Shown here: piece after piece, positions 53,755 to 63,773 of the stretch
Layout: every line of letters begins with the position of its first letter
Position numbering within the stretch: the first letter of the stretch is position 1
Assembly: GCA_018114805.1 (NCBI GenBank)
Contig: CP073042.1
Location: 3,782,001 to 3,846,000, forward strand
Direction: 5' to 3'
Origin: Candidatus Streptomyces philanthi
GTDB taxonomy: Bacteria > Actinomycetota > Actinomycetes > Streptomycetales > Streptomycetaceae
DNA: 64,000 bases
Notes under the pieces: model-generated
Databases searched by the model: none
Seen by the model: the letters and a program-made list of their open reading frames with translations, nothing else
Told to the model about the DNA's origin: nothing
Made by a program: the position numbers and the translations under genes

Positions 53755-54690
53755 ATGACTGACGTGGTGGATGAGCCGGGCCGGGCGCGGCGAATCGAGA
53801 TCGTGGACGAACTGCGGCCCGAGTTGGCCGGCGAGGTGCTGGAGCTCATCGCGGAGGCAGCCAGGAACGACGGCCAGCCCGCCGTCTCCGAACAGGGCCG
53901 ACTGCGGCTGCGCGGCGGCAGCCGGGAGGGCGTGCGGCACCTGGTGCTGCGCGTCGACGGCGACACGCTGGTCGGCTACGCGCAACTGGAGGACACCGAC
54001 CCGGTGGAGCCGCCCGCCGCCGAATTCGTGGTGCGCCCCGGCCGGCGCGGCCACGGGCACGGCCGGGCCCTGGGCAACGCCCTGCTCGCCGAGTCCGGCA
54101 AGCGGCTGCGGGTCTGGGCACACGGTGGCCACCCCGCCGCCCGGCACCTCGCGCAGGTGCTCGGCCTCGCCCTCTTCCGCGAGTTGCGCCAGCTCCGGCG
54201 CCCGCTGGGGGAGCCGGCGCTGACCGAGATCCCCGAGCCGAGCCTGCCGGCCGGCGTGACCGTACGCGCCTTCGTCCCCGGCGAGGACGACGCGGCCTGG
54301 CTCGCGGTGAACGCGGCGGCCTTCGCCCACCACCCCGAGCAGGGCTCCCTGACCCAGCGCGACCTGGACGACCGCAATGCCGAGGAGTGGTTCGACCCGG
54401 CGGGCTTCTTCCTGGCCGAGCGCGCGGGCCGGCTCGTCGGCTTCCACTGGACGAAGGTGCACGCGGAGGAGGACCTCGGCGAGGTGTACGTCGTCGGCGT
54501 CCACCCCGACGAGCAGGGCAGCGGCCTCGGCAAGGCGCTCACCGCGATCGGCCTGCGCCACCTGGCCGCGCGCGGGCTGCTGACCGGGATGCTGTACGTC
54601 GACGCGGACAACGTGCCGGCGGTCACCGTCTACGAGCGGCTCGGCTTCACGACGTACGAGACGGACTTGATGTACCGCGCGGAGAGCTGA
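53755..54690 (+). CDS. mshD: Mycothiol synthase MshD
   Basis: MshD acetylates Cys-GlcN-Ins, the last step of mycothiol synthesis. The 311-residue protein has two GNAT domains. The first has VVRPGRRGHGHGRALGNALL and the second, active one has VVGVHPDEQGSGLGKALTAI and YVDADNVPAVTVYERLGFTT. The signature EEWFDPAGFFLAERAGRLVG and FHWTKVH are typical. The ATG 53755 was chosen because upstream codons give no family match. The gene is intact. Mycothiol is consistent with the actinobacterial origin and with the mycothiol-type DinB-like protein at 3014. Confidence 0.94.
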   Translation: MTDVVDEPGRARRIEIVDELRPELAGEVLELIAEAARNDGQPAVSEQGRLRLRGGSREGVRHLVLRVDGDTLVGYAQLEDTDPVEPPAAEFVVRPGRRGHGHGRALGNALLAESGKRLRVWAHGGHPAARHLAQVLGLALFRELRQLRRPLGEPALTEIPEPSLPAGVTVRAFVPGEDDAAWLAVNAAAFAHHPEQGSLTQRDLDDRNAEEWFDPAGFFLAERAGRLVGFHWTKVHAEEDLGEVYVVGVHPDEQGSGLGKALTAIGLRHLAARGLLTGMLYVDADNVPAVTVYERLGFTTYETDLMYRAES

Positions 54691-55466
54691 CCGGGGGAGC
54701 GGGCCGGGCGGGCGCGTGGCGGCGGGGGACGGGACCCGCTGACCGACGTCGGGGCCGGCTGGCCGGCGGAGAGGTAAGCTGACCGCCGGGCGCCGGGCCA
54801 CCGGGCCGCCAGGTCACCGGGCCGCCGGGAGGCCAGGCCCCGCTCCCCGGCCGGGCCGGGGCCCGCTCCTGGCTCCGGGGCGCGCCGCGTCAGCCCGCCC
54901 CCGACCGGGGCCACGCCGCCACCCAGCGCTCGCGCGCGACCACGGTCCGTGCCAGGCCGCGAGGACCCGCGCGCCCGCGCTCCGTCTGCACACCCCCGTG
55001 CGCTCCCGCCCGCCCGCCCGCCCTCCGCCGCCGGCCGCGCCCCTCCACGTGCCGCCGAACGCGCGCTCAGGCCCGGCATCCGAGGCGGCCCCCCGGGGGG
55101 TCGCCCGCGCGTCCGTCCCCGCCGCCGAGGTAGCCGAAATGCCGGAGTGCGCTGCTCGGTTGGGTGAATCGCACGCGTGAAACGGTGGCAGCCGGGCACA
55201 TACCCGGGGCGCCGGCGGGGCGCGGGCGCGCGAGGTGGGCGGAGACCGGGCGGCGCGGCCGTCCGGGGGACGTGTCATGGCCACCCTGGCGAGGGGACCC
55301 GCTTGCCTGACAGCCATGTGCCCGTTACCGGCGATACAACGTCGCTTGCGAGCATCGCTAAATGCAGCCCGCTGTGCCCAATGCCCCCAACCGGAGGCTC
55401 CAGGCAGTTCCGCCTCCCGCTCCCGTCGCCGAGCCCGCACGGCTCGATGCGCGGGAGAATAAGGAC
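54691..55466. other. Long intergenic region before ppk
   Basis: The 776 bp between mshD and ppk have no supported gene on either strand; the long frames there are Arg/Pro/Ala low-complexity. The part after 55140 is less GC-rich (CGGTTGGGTGAATCGCACG, GATACAACGTCGC) and probably holds the ppk promoter. I looked for PhoP-type 11-bp repeats and found none that I trust. Confidence 0.45.
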
Positions 55467-57905
55467 ATGCAGCAGTCTTCCGGGGAACGTGCCGCTTACC
55501 CCCACGAAACCAGCGCCCCCGCCCCGACCCGGCCGCAGGGCCAGGGGACGACCCAGGAGACCTCCCCGCACGGCACGGGCGAACCGGCGCGGCGCGGCCC
55601 CGGTACCGGCCCGCGCGCCACCACCCCACCCGTGGCGCCCACGAGCAACGGAGCACTGGCCATTCACGGCGCACCCGGTACGCCCGATACTGACCAGCAG
55701 GGACGCCCCGCCCCTCAGCCCTCCATCGGCTCCATAGCCGCGCACCGCCCCCACGCGGTCGGCGCCCCGACCGTGCGGGACCTGGAGCCGGACATCGACG
55801 CCGACCTGGACGCGTACGAGGCGCAGGACGGCGACGAGCTGCCGCAGGGCAGGTTCCTGGACCGCGAGCGGAGCTGGCTGGCGTTCAACGAGCGGGTCCT
55901 GGAACTCGCCGAGGACCCGAACACGCCGCTGCTTGAGCGGGCCAACTTCCTGGCCATCTTCGCCAGCAACCTGGACGAGTTCTTCATGGTCCGCGTCGCG
56001 GGCCTCAAGCGCCGCATCGCCACCGGCGTCGCCACCCGCTCCGCCTCCGGGCTCCAGCCGCGCGAGGTGCTCGACCTGATCTGGCACCGCACCCGCGAAC
56101 TCATGGCCCGGCACGCCGCCTGCTACCAGACGGACGTCGGCCCGGCCCTCGCCGACGAGGGCATCCACCTGGTGCGCTGGCCGGAGCTGACCGAGAAGGA
56201 GCAGGAGCGGCTCACGGCGCTGTTCAAGCAGCAGATCTTCCCCGTGCTCACGCCGCTCGCGGTGGACCCGGCGCACCCGTTCCCGTACATCTCGGGCCTC
56301 TCGCTCAACCTGGCCGTCGTCGTCCGCAACCCGGTCAGCGGCCACGACCACTTCGCGCGGGTCAAGGTGCCGCCGCTGCTCAACCGGTTCCTCGAGGCGT
56401 CCGCGCAGCGCTACGTGCCGCTCGAAGACGTCATCGCGGCCCACCTCGGGGACCTGTTCCCGGGCATGGACGTGCTGGCGCACCACATGTTCCGGGTGAC
56501 CCGCAACGAGGACCTCGAAGTCGAGGAGGACGACGCGGAGAACCTGCTCCAGGCCCTGGAAAAGGAGCTGATGCGGCGCCGCTTCGGGCCGCCGGTCCGC
56601 CTTGAGGTCGAGGAGACCATCGCCCCGTACGTGCGCGACCTGCTGGTGCGCGAGCTGGACGTGGCCGAGTCCGAGGTCTACCCGTTGCCCGGGCCGCTCG
56701 ACCTGACCGGGCTCTTCAAGATCGGCTCGCTGGACCGGCCCGAGCTGAAGTACCCGAAGTTCGTCGCCGGCACGCACCGGGACCTGGCCGAGGTCGAGTC
56801 CGCCTCGCCGCCCGACATCTTCGCGGCGCTGCGCGAGCGCGACGTGCTGCTGCACCACCCGTACGACTCGTTCTCCACCTCCGTGCAGGCGTTCCTGGAG
56901 CAGGCCGCGGCCGACCCGGACGTGCTGGCCATCAAGCAGACCCTGTACCGCACCTCGGGCGACTCGCCGATCGTGGACGCGCTGATCGACGCGGCCGAGT
57001 CCGGCAAGCAGGTGCTGGTCCTGGTGGAGATCAAGGCGCGCTTCGACGAGCAGGCCAACATCAAGTGGGCCCGCAAGCTGGAGGCGGCCGGCTGCCACGT
57101 CGTCTACGGCCTCGTCGGCCTCAAGACGCACTGCAAGCTGTCGCTCGTGGTGCGCCAGGAGGGCGAGTCGCTGGTGCGCTACTCGCACGTCGGCACCGGC
57201 AACTACCACCCCAAGACCGCCCGGTTGTACGAGGACCTCGGCCTGCTGACTGCCAACTCCGAGGTGGGCGCCGACCTCTCGGACCTCTTCAACCGGCTCT
57301 CCGGCTACTCGCTGCGCGAGAACTACCGGCGGCTGCTCGTCGCGCCCAAGTCGCTGCGGGACGGGCTGATCAACCGGATCACCAAGGAAGTGGCCAACCA
57401 CCGGGCTGGCAAGCCCGCGTACGTTCGGATCAAGGTGAACTCGATGGTGGACGAGGCCATCATCGACGCCCTGTACCGGGCCTCGCGGGCCGGCGTGCCG
57501 GTCGACGTGTGGGTGCGCGGCATCTGCGCGCTGCGCCCCGGCGTGGCGGGCCTCTCGGAGAACATACGGGTACGCAGCGTGCTCGGCCGGTTCCTGGAGC
57601 ACTCGCGGGTGTTCGTGTTCGGGAACGGCGGCGAGCCTGAGGTGTGGCTCGGCAGCGCCGACATGATGCACCGCAATCTGGACCGGCGGATCGAGGCGCT
57701 GGTCAGCGTCGTCGACCCCGCCCACCGGGCCGCGCTCAACCGACTGCTGGAGACCGGCGTTTCGGACTCCACGGCGTCCTGGCGCCTGGGACCCAGCGCC
57801 GACTGGACCCGGCACGCGGTGGACGCGGACGACCGGCCCCTGCGGCACGTACAGGAGATGCTCATCGACGCCCGGAGGCGCCGGCGTGGTTCAACAGCGA
57901 CATGA
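55467..57905 (+). CDS. ppk: Polyphosphate kinase 1
   Basis: Ppk reversibly makes polyphosphate from ATP. The 812-residue protein has a disordered Pro/Thr/Gly-rich N-terminal extension of about 110 residues, and then all four family domains: FLDRERSWLAFNERVLELAE, DEFFMVRVAGLKRR, the phosphorylated His in VGLKTHCKLSLV, and the second catalytic His in ADMMHRNLDRRIEALVSV. The start ATG 55467 follows AAGGAC; an upstream in-frame ATG at 55362 is less likely. It is intact, and the CHAD and Nudix genes follow on the same strand, forming a polyphosphate/nucleotide module. Confidence 0.96.
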   Translation: MQQSSGERAAYPHETSAPAPTRPQGQGTTQETSPHGTGEPARRGPGTGPRATTPPVAPTSNGALAIHGAPGTPDTDQQGRPAPQPSIGSIAAHRPHAVGAPTVRDLEPDIDADLDAYEAQDGDELPQGRFLDRERSWLAFNERVLELAEDPNTPLLERANFLAIFASNLDEFFMVRVAGLKRRIATGVATRSASGLQPREVLDLIWHRTRELMARHAACYQTDVGPALADEGIHLVRWPELTEKEQERLTALFKQQIFPVLTPLAVDPAHPFPYISGLSLNLAVVVRNPVSGHDHFARVKVPPLLNRFLEASAQRYVPLEDVIAAHLGDLFPGMDVLAHHMFRVTRNEDLEVEEDDAENLLQALEKELMRRRFGPPVRLEVEETIAPYVRDLLVRELDVAESEVYPLPGPLDLTGLFKIGSLDRPELKYPKFVAGTHRDLAEVESASPPDIFAALRERDVLLHHPYDSFSTSVQAFLEQAAADPDVLAIKQTLYRTSGDSPIVDALIDAAESGKQVLVLVEIKARFDEQANIKWARKLEAAGCHVVYGLVGLKTHCKLSLVVRQEGESLVRYSHVGTGNYHPKTARLYEDLGLLTANSEVGADLSDLFNRLSGYSLRENYRRLLVAPKSLRDGLINRITKEVANHRAGKPAYVRIKVNSMVDEAIIDALYRASRAGVPVDVWVRGICALRPGVAGLSENIRVRSVLGRFLEHSRVFVFGNGGEPEVWLGSADMMHRNLDRRIEALVSVVDPAHRAALNRLLETGVSDSTASWRLGPSADWTRHAVDADDRPLRHVQEMLIDARRRRRGSTAT

Positions 57906-57978
57906 CCTGGCGGTTGAGGTTACGGGGGCCAGGCAGGGACCCGTCACCGGTACCGCCTCGGGTACTAGGGGACACGAA

Positions 57979-59430
57979 ATGACGGACTACGCCATGGGCT
58001 CAGCGGTCACGAGCGGCGACCAGGGCCAGGCGACGACGGCGGGCGACGTGCTCTCCCGCTACCTGCACGCGCAGGCGGGGGACTTCCTGCGGAGCCTGCG
58101 GCTGCACCGCGAGAGCGGCTCGGACGCGGAGGAGGCGGTGGAGGCGGCCCGGCTGCTACGGCAGTCCGCGCGCCGCATCAGCGGCGTGCTGCACACCTAC
58201 CGGCCGTTGACCGACCCGGTCTGGGCCGACCAGCTCCGGGCCGAACTGGCCTGGCTGTCGGGGATGCTGGCGCGCGAGCACGCGTACGCCGCCCGGCTGG
58301 CCCGACTGCGCGGCGCCCTGCACCGGCTCTCCGGCGCCCCCCTGCCCGAGCAGGTCGCCGACCGGCCGGCCGACCCGCCGCCCGGAACCGGCGCTGGCCG
58401 GGCCCCCGGCGGCACGGACAACGGCGCCGCGCCGGGCACCACCGGGTGCACCGCGCGGGGCGCGCGCGTCCACGGCGCGAACGCAGGCGCGCCGGGCGTG
58501 TCGGCGAAGCTCCCCGCCGACGGTGTGGCCGGGCGCGCGGTGCGCGCCGGCCGCCTCGGCGAGCAGCGGACCCGCGACGCGCAGGTGGGCCGGGGCGGCC
58601 GGGACGGGCGTGAGGCGCTGCCCGGCGAACGTGCCGGAACCGCCCGCTCGACCGGTCGCGCCGCGAGCGCCGGCACCGCGTCCCCGGGCCCGGCCGGACC
58701 GGCCGGCGGCCCCGCCGGCTCCCGTGGCGAGGCGGACGAGGCCCGCCCGGGGGCGCTGACCGTCGGCGCCGCCCGCGCCGGCGCACTCCTGGAGCGCCAA
58801 CTCACCCTGGCCAGGACCCGCGCCCACACCGCGGTGCTCCAGGCCCTCGGCTCGTCCCGCTTCCATGCGGTCGCCGACGCCGTCGCCCTCCTGGCCTCCG
58901 AGGTCCCGCTGGTCGCCTCCGCCGCCGACGAGCCGGCCGACGCCGCCCTCCTCCCGCTCGCGGAGCTGGCCCACCGCCGCCTCCTCGACGCCATCGACGC
59001 GCTGCCGCTCGGCCGCGCCGGCCACCCGTACAACGCGGAGGCCCTGACCCACGGCCTGGCCGCCACCCCCAGCGCCGACGCCCCACCGGCGAGCGAGGCC
59101 CAGGACGCGCCGTGGCACCAGGTGCGTCGGCTGGTACGGATCGGCCGCTACGCCCTTGAGGTGCTGGACGAGCACCAGCCGCTGGGCACCGGCCCGACCG
59201 AGACCGAGCCCACGCTCGCCGTCCGCCTCCTCGCGGCCAGCCAGGCCCTGGAGCGGCACCGCGACGCGGCCGAGGCCGCGGCGGCGGCAGCGGCCGCCGC
59301 CCGCACCCCGCGCATCGCCCCGGCCACGGCGTACGCGCTCGGCATCCTGCACGCGGACCAGCGGCACGAGGTGGAGGCGGCCCGGTTCGCCTTCGGCCGC
59401 ATCTGGCAGCGGGCGGTGACCACGCCGTGA
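57979..59430 (+). CDS. CHAD-domain protein
   Basis: The CHAD domain binds polyphosphate with helical bundles rich in His and basic residues. The 483-residue protein has LSRYLHAQAGDFLRSLRLHR and VEAARLLRQSARRISGVLHT at the N-terminal half, a long Gly/Ala/Arg-rich linker (about residues 120-255), and a second helical half (LAHRRLLDAIDALPLGRAGH, VRRLVRIGRYALEVLD). It directly follows ppk and overlaps the Nudix start (GTGA), so the three genes are probably one operon. It is intact. The low-complexity linker between the two halves is longer than I would expect. Confidence 0.9.
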   Translation: MTDYAMGSAVTSGDQGQATTAGDVLSRYLHAQAGDFLRSLRLHRESGSDAEEAVEAARLLRQSARRISGVLHTYRPLTDPVWADQLRAELAWLSGMLAREHAYAARLARLRGALHRLSGAPLPEQVADRPADPPPGTGAGRAPGGTDNGAAPGTTGCTARGARVHGANAGAPGVSAKLPADGVAGRAVRAGRLGEQRTRDAQVGRGGRDGREALPGERAGTARSTGRAASAGTASPGPAGPAGGPAGSRGEADEARPGALTVGAARAGALLERQLTLARTRAHTAVLQALGSSRFHAVADAVALLASEVPLVASAADEPADAALLPLAELAHRRLLDAIDALPLGRAGHPYNAEALTHGLAATPSADAPPASEAQDAPWHQVRRLVRIGRYALEVLDEHQPLGTGPTETEPTLAVRLLAASQALERHRDAAEAAAAAAAAARTPRIAPATAYALGILHADQRHEVEAARFAFGRIWQRAVTTP

Positions 59431-59882
59431 CCGGGCCAGGGGCCGCCACCGGCCCGATCCGCGCGGCGGGCTGCGTCCTGTGGCGCCGTTCGCCGCGCGG
59501 CGCCGGCCTGGAGATCGCGCTGATCCACCGCCCGCGCTGGGATGACTGGTCGCATCCGAAGGGCAAGCTCAAGCGCGGCGAGGACGCGCTGCGCGGCGCC
59601 CTGCGCTAGGTCGCCGAGGAGACCGGCATGGACTGCGTGCCGGGCCCGCCGCTGCCCAGTACGCACTACGTGGTGGACGGGCGACCCAAGGAGGTCCGCC
59701 GCTACTGGGCCGCCCGCGCGCTGGACGACACGTTCGTCCCCAACCGCGAGGTGGAACGCCTCATCTGGCTCCCCACACCCGCCGCCCGCACCCGCCTCAC
59801 CCACCAGCGGGACCGCGACCTGGCGGACGCGTTGCTGACGCTCCTCGCGGAGGGCGGCGAGGACGCGGCCCGTCAGGGCTGA
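59427..59882 (+). pseudogene. Nudix hydrolase (stop inside the Nudix box)
   Basis: This would be a small MutT1-like Nudix hydrolase for nucleotide or diadenosine polyphosphates. GTG 59427 overlaps the CHAD stop. The Nudix box is GKLKRGEDALRGALR, then TAG 59607-59609, then VAEETGM. The stop replaces the Glu of the catalytic RE pair (GAG to TAG). The remaining frame (VRRYWAARALDDTFVPNREV, LADALLTLLAEGG) is normal to TGA 59880-59882. With the stop only 60 residues are made and no active site forms. Confidence 0.88.
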
Positions 59883-59924
59883 GCGGCCGGCCGGGGGAGC
59901 GGCCGGCCCTGGCCCCGCTCAGCC
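59877..59924. terminator. Bidirectional terminator between convergent genes
   Basis: The outer arms GGCTGAGCGG (59877-59886) and CCGCTCAGCC (59915-59924) are a perfect 10-bp inverted repeat that contains the stop codons of both convergent genes. Between them are two GCGGCCGGCC blocks that can extend or rearrange the stem. There is no T-tail. Confidence 0.7.
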
Positions 59925-61011
59925 GGTACGCACCACCCGGAACCGGTCGGGCCGCTCCGGGTCCCGCTCCACGACCCGCACCGGCGGCCAGGCCCACTGC
60001 CACACGCCGCTCCCGTCCGGCCGCGAGAACCGCACCGTCCCCGGCGTCGCGACCCGCGACCACGCTGCGGCGACCCGCGCCCGGTCCACGCCGTGCGTAC
60101 GCAGCACGTCGGCGAGGACGAGAACGGCGTCGTACCCCTCGTACGCCACGAAGGACGGCTCCCCGGCCAGTCGCGTACGCAGCGCCGCCTCGACCCGCTC
60201 GGGCAGGTATCGCAGGAACGGCACCCCGGCCCCGTCGCCCCCCAACAGCGCCGCCCACTCCGCGAACTCCGGCTGCCCGGCCGGGCGCGCCCACCGTGAC
60301 CTCGGCCAGGCGCGGGTCCCGCCGTACGGCCTTGACGATCGACACGGCCGGCTCCGGAAAGCCGACCAGTAGGAGCAGGGCCGTGGCACCGTGCTCGACG
60401 AGCGCGTCACACAGGGCCGCCGGGCCGAGCGCCCGCGCGTCCAGCTCGACCACGGTGCCGCCGCGCGGAGCGAGGTGGTCCCGCAGCACGCGCGTGCCCG
60501 AGGCCCAGTACACGCTGGGCTTGACCGCCACGGCGACGCGCCGGTGGCCCGCGTCGAGCAGCGCGTCCGCGTAGATCCGCCAGCCGTACGACTGCGCTGG
60601 CGCGAGCCGCGCGACCCACTCCGTCGGCTCCTCGGTGAGACTGTCGAGCACCGCCGACGAACACAGGAACGCCCCCCCCGCGTCGGCCTCGGCGGCGACG
60701 GCCCGCGCTACGACGCTGTGGTACTCCCCGACCACGCCGGCCACCCCGAGACCCGCCAACTCCGCGACGGCCGCCGTGGCCCGCTCCGGATCGGAGGCGG
60801 TGTCTCGCACCACCAACTCCAGCGGCCTCCCACCGATGCCGCCGGCCTCGTTGACGTCCCGAACGGCCACCTCGGCCCCGGCCAGCACGCTCCGCCCGGC
60901 CTCCACCCAGCCGGGCGGCGACAACGGCACGAGGACACCGACCCGCACTGCTCCGTCGGCGACGGGGCCCTCCGTGCCCGGGGCTGGTGGTGGCGTCGGC
61001 GTCGCGTTCAT
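59919..61011 (-). pseudogene. Type I periplasmic-binding-like ligand-binding protein without signal peptide (frameshifted)
   Basis: The fold is that of Leu/Ile/Val- or amide-binding proteins (VRVGVLVPLSPPGWVEAGRS, AEVAVRDVNEAGGIGGRPLE, VVGEYHSVVARAVAAEADAG). The start ATG 61011 has a short Pro/Thr leader and no signal sequence, so it is probably cytoplasmic, as in AmiC-like sensors. A frameshift near 60285 separates LAEVTVGAPG from PEFAEWAALLGGDGAGVPFL, then the end VRVVERDPERPDRFRVV. No transporter genes are adjacent. The ligand is unknown. Confidence 0.78.
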
Positions 61012-61116
61012 GTGCTGGTGTTTCCCCGTGCGGACGGTTGGGCTGCCACCAGCATGGTGGATCTTGGTGCCGGGGGGAGACAACGCCCTTACCGAAGAGT
61101 GGCCACCCCCCACCCA

Positions 61117-61629
61117 CTACCAAGCGCGGGAGCCATCGTGTAGATACGCCGTCTGGCCCGCACGCAAGCTGGTCATAGCGGCGTTGAACCGATTCCGTAA
61201 ACTGTCACCGAGAAGCCCTTGTGCCGTGCCCTGAGTGACGAAAGCGACTTTGGAAAGTTCCTCGCCGCAGGGGGCTATCCCTCCAGTTACGGGCGCATCC
61301 AGCGTCCCGCCGTCGAAGACGAAGGCGAGTTGGTCGTCCCACGGCCCGTGCGGGGCGACCCAGTCGACCACCAAGAGCCCGTACAACGTGATGGGGAGTC
61401 CCAACTCCTCGCGCAACTCCCGCGTCGCTGTTTCCTCCGGCGACTCGTTTGCCTCGGCCATGCCTCCCGGCAAATCCCAGCCCGGTTTGTATGTGGGGTT
61501 CACCAGAAGTACGCGTCCCGCCGCATCACGCAACAGGACGTCAACCGCTACACGCTTGCGCGCTTGGCGGGCGTTGCCTTCGGCGAGGTGTGCGTGCCAC
61601 GCGGCCGGGTCGGCGGGTGTGGGCCTCAT
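61117..61629 (-). CDS. Nudix hydrolase
   Basis: This 170-residue protein has a complete Nudix box, GGMAEANESPEETATRELRE then ELGL. The front strand is VAVDVLLRDAAGRVLLVNPT and the substrate region LAFVFDGGTLDAPVTGG. The start ATG 61629 gives MRPTPADPAAWHAHLAEGNA, the usual start in Streptomyces relatives encoded beside XRE regulators. Codon use is less GC-biased than in the core genes. It is the only intact member of the XRE-GNAT-Nudix group here. The substrate is unknown. Confidence 0.88.
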   Translation of the reverse strand: MRPTPADPAAWHAHLAEGNARQARKRVAVDVLLRDAAGRVLLVNPTYKPGWDLPGGMAEANESPEETATRELREELGLPITLYGLLVVDWVAPHGPWDDQLAFVFDGGTLDAPVTGGIAPCGEELSKVAFVTQGTAQGLLGDSLRNRFNAAMTSLRAGQTAYLHDGSRAW

Positions 61630-61775
61630 GTCGGGGTGCCTCCCCGGGGGCGAGAGGATGTCGGACAAGAGCAGCTTGCTGGCGCGTTGCGCGCCGCTTG
61701 CTACGTCGACCGGCCGTGTCCGGAGACGCGGCGTGCACTGCCGGCTGGAAACCCGTGGATTCCGTGACCCGCGCA

Positions 61776-62296
61776 CTAGGCACGCAGCCGCTTGACCATG
61801 ATGCCGAAGACGGGGGAGTCCTCGAACGGCTTCTGCTCTCCCACCTTCTCGTAACCCCACCGCTCGTACAACTCCACGACCTTGGGGTGCGCCACGTCAA
61901 CGAGCAGCGTCGCGACCTCGTCGCCACGGCTGCTCACGACCGCGTCGTGCAGGCGCTGCGAAGTGCCCGTCTTGCGCCACTCCTTGAGCACGAGCAGTTC
62001 GGAAAGCCCGAAGACGGGCACGCCCACCGGCACGGAACTTGGTCGCTCGGAGCCCTTCCACTAGCCGCCTGCGGCGAACGAGCCCCCGTACGCGAAACCA
62101 GTCGGAACCTCGTTCTCGAAGCTGACGACGCACGACCATGACGGCTTCCCGCTCCACCTGTCGCATAGAACCAACTGAAGCCCTCACGGGACAAGGAAGA
62201 GGGTCGCTTGAGCCGCTGTGCACGGTGCTGTGGAGATCGAGGACCGTCTCCCGGACGGTGGCGGCTTCTGTATGGCTTGTACGTATGGAGGCGCAC
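61776..62296 (-). pseudogene. GNAT acetyltransferase (several lesions)
   Basis: GTG 62296, preceded by GGGAGG, starts VRLHTYKPYRSRHRPGDG. The next part (TVLDLHSTVHSG) is in another frame, so there is a frameshift near 62245. A stop near 62195 and at least one further shift break the middle. SWSCVVSFENEVPTGFAYGG is followed by TAG 62061-62063, where Trp is likely. The last part is clean: FGLSELLVLKEWRKTGTSQR, LLVDVAHPKVVELYERWGYE, FEDSPVFGIMVKRLRA. It belongs to the small GNATs found in XRE-GNAT-Nudix operons. Confidence 0.72.
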
Positions 62297-62369
62297 TTCT
62301 CGCTCCCTCCCAGGGGCATTCAGACGTTCTCGTTCTCGCGCGAGGGGCCCCTCCCCGCTCGGGGGGGCG

Positions 62370-63469
62370 CTACGCGTGCACCTCGGCCAGCAACATCCGC
62401 AGCGTGAGCGAGTGCTTCGCCGGCGGCAGGGCGTCCATGGCCGCTCGCACGACCGCCACACCCCGGCCCGGTCCCCGGAACGGGCCAGCATCAGGCCCCT
62501 GTGTAGAGCCAGGTGGGTGGCGAACCAGGGGAGGGTCGGAGGGAGTTCGCGGTGAGCCTCCTCCTGCGCCGCCACAGCCCCCTTCTCATCGCCGAGGCGG
62601 GCCAGCAGGAGCGACCGAAAGACGTTCAGGCGCCAGTACGGCACGGCGTAGTCCGAGGTCTGTTCGTGTGATCCCACCGCGTCGAATACGCGCCGCCCAC
62701 GAGCGTCGAGTTCGAGCGCCGCCGCGCGGTCACCGCGCATGGCGGCGACGTGCGCCTTACCGTAGACGGCGTTGAGGAGGCCGAGCGATGGCCGGTCCGA
62801 AATAGCCACCGCCTGGTCGGCGATCACGTCGGCCACCGGCAGCGAGGCCCCCTCGTACCCCAGGGCGATGGCGGCCCGGCCGCGCACCCACACTCGCGGC
62901 CTCGTCTCCCGACTCGTCCGCCGCCCTGGCCGCCATGCGGTACCAGTAGACGGCCTTGGAGCCGTCCGAGCCGGGGAACGTTTTGGCGTACAGCGTCATG
63001 AACCGGGCAGCCACGGACCAGAGCTGGGACGTATCCAACTGCTTTCGCACGGCGACGAGTTACCCGGAGACGCGCCGCTGGATGTCGGTTGCCCCCATGG
63101 ACATGTAGTCCGCGCCATAGGCGGAGAGCTTGCCTTCCCAGTCGTCCGCCGACGGGCCGCCGCGAAGCCGGGCGGCGAAGCCCTGGGACAGCAGGTCCGA
63201 GGCCACCACAGGCGCTATGGCGACCCCGGCGACATCGGTGAGAAAGGTACCCCGCTCCAACTCGTTCTCCAGGACAGCCAGAGGGACGTCAAGGACCACC
63301 GACAGAGCGCGCAAGGAGAACGCCCCCGCTCATGCTTCGAACACTCCCAGCCGCTCACGTACTCCCGGCTCAGCGTAGTCCCGAACTGTTTGTTGATTTC
63401 CGACGCCAAGCGCCCCTGCGACCAGCCGAGCGCTGAACGTAGCTCGCTGATCAGTTCCCCGATGCCCAT
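62370..63469 (-). pseudogene. XRE-family helix-turn-helix regulator with helical-repeat C-terminus (several lesions)
   Basis: ATG 63469 starts MGIGELISELRSALGWSQGR and a full HTH (LASEINKQFGTTLSREYVSG). A frameshift near 63330 follows. Then come LRALSVVLDVPLAVLENELE and DLLSQGFAARL, TAA 63060-63062 after QRRVSG, RKQLDTSQLWSVAARFMTLY, a frameshift near 62895, helical TPR-like repeats (NAVYGKAHVAAMRGDRAAAL, LPWFATHLALHRGLMLARSG), a frameshift near 62490, and the natural end LTLRMLLAEVHA at TAG 62370-62372. In relatives this protein regulates its own operon with the GNAT and Nudix genes downstream. Confidence 0.78.
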
Positions 63470-63773
63470 GGGGCCATCTTGCCTCCGCGCAGGGGGCTGC
63501 GGCAGTCCAAGTGGTCCCTGCTGAAGAGGTTGCCCCTACGCATCGCACTAGGCGACCTACACCCAATGCCGGAAGCTCGGTCCGACAGCGGAACGTCGCG
63601 GTGAACTAACACGGTGTCACATCACGGTCCTCACGTCAGACGCCGCGCCGTTTGATGGCCGCCGCCGCGCACGGTGAGCACTCTCATCTCCCGCTGCTCA
63701 CGCCGCCCCGGGTACGGAACAAGCCCAACACCTCGGACAACTCCCACCCACCCAGGAAACCTCGGAGAGTTCC
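63470..63773. other. Divergent promoter region
   Basis: About 300 bp between the XRE gene and the next + strand gene. It is less GC-rich than average (CTACGCATCGCACTAGGCG, CTAACACGGTGTCACATCAC). The short inverted repeat ACACGGTGT near 63608-63616 may be an operator. No gene is seen. Confidence 0.4.

Noticed and set aside
55140..55200. PhoP box upstream of ppk
   Set aside because: GTGAA words at about 55155 and 55168 are spaced 13 bp, not 11, and do not match the GTTCACC repeats expected.
55275..57848. 857-codon frame antisense to ppk
   Set aside because: Antisense shadow of an intact, conserved ppk gene.
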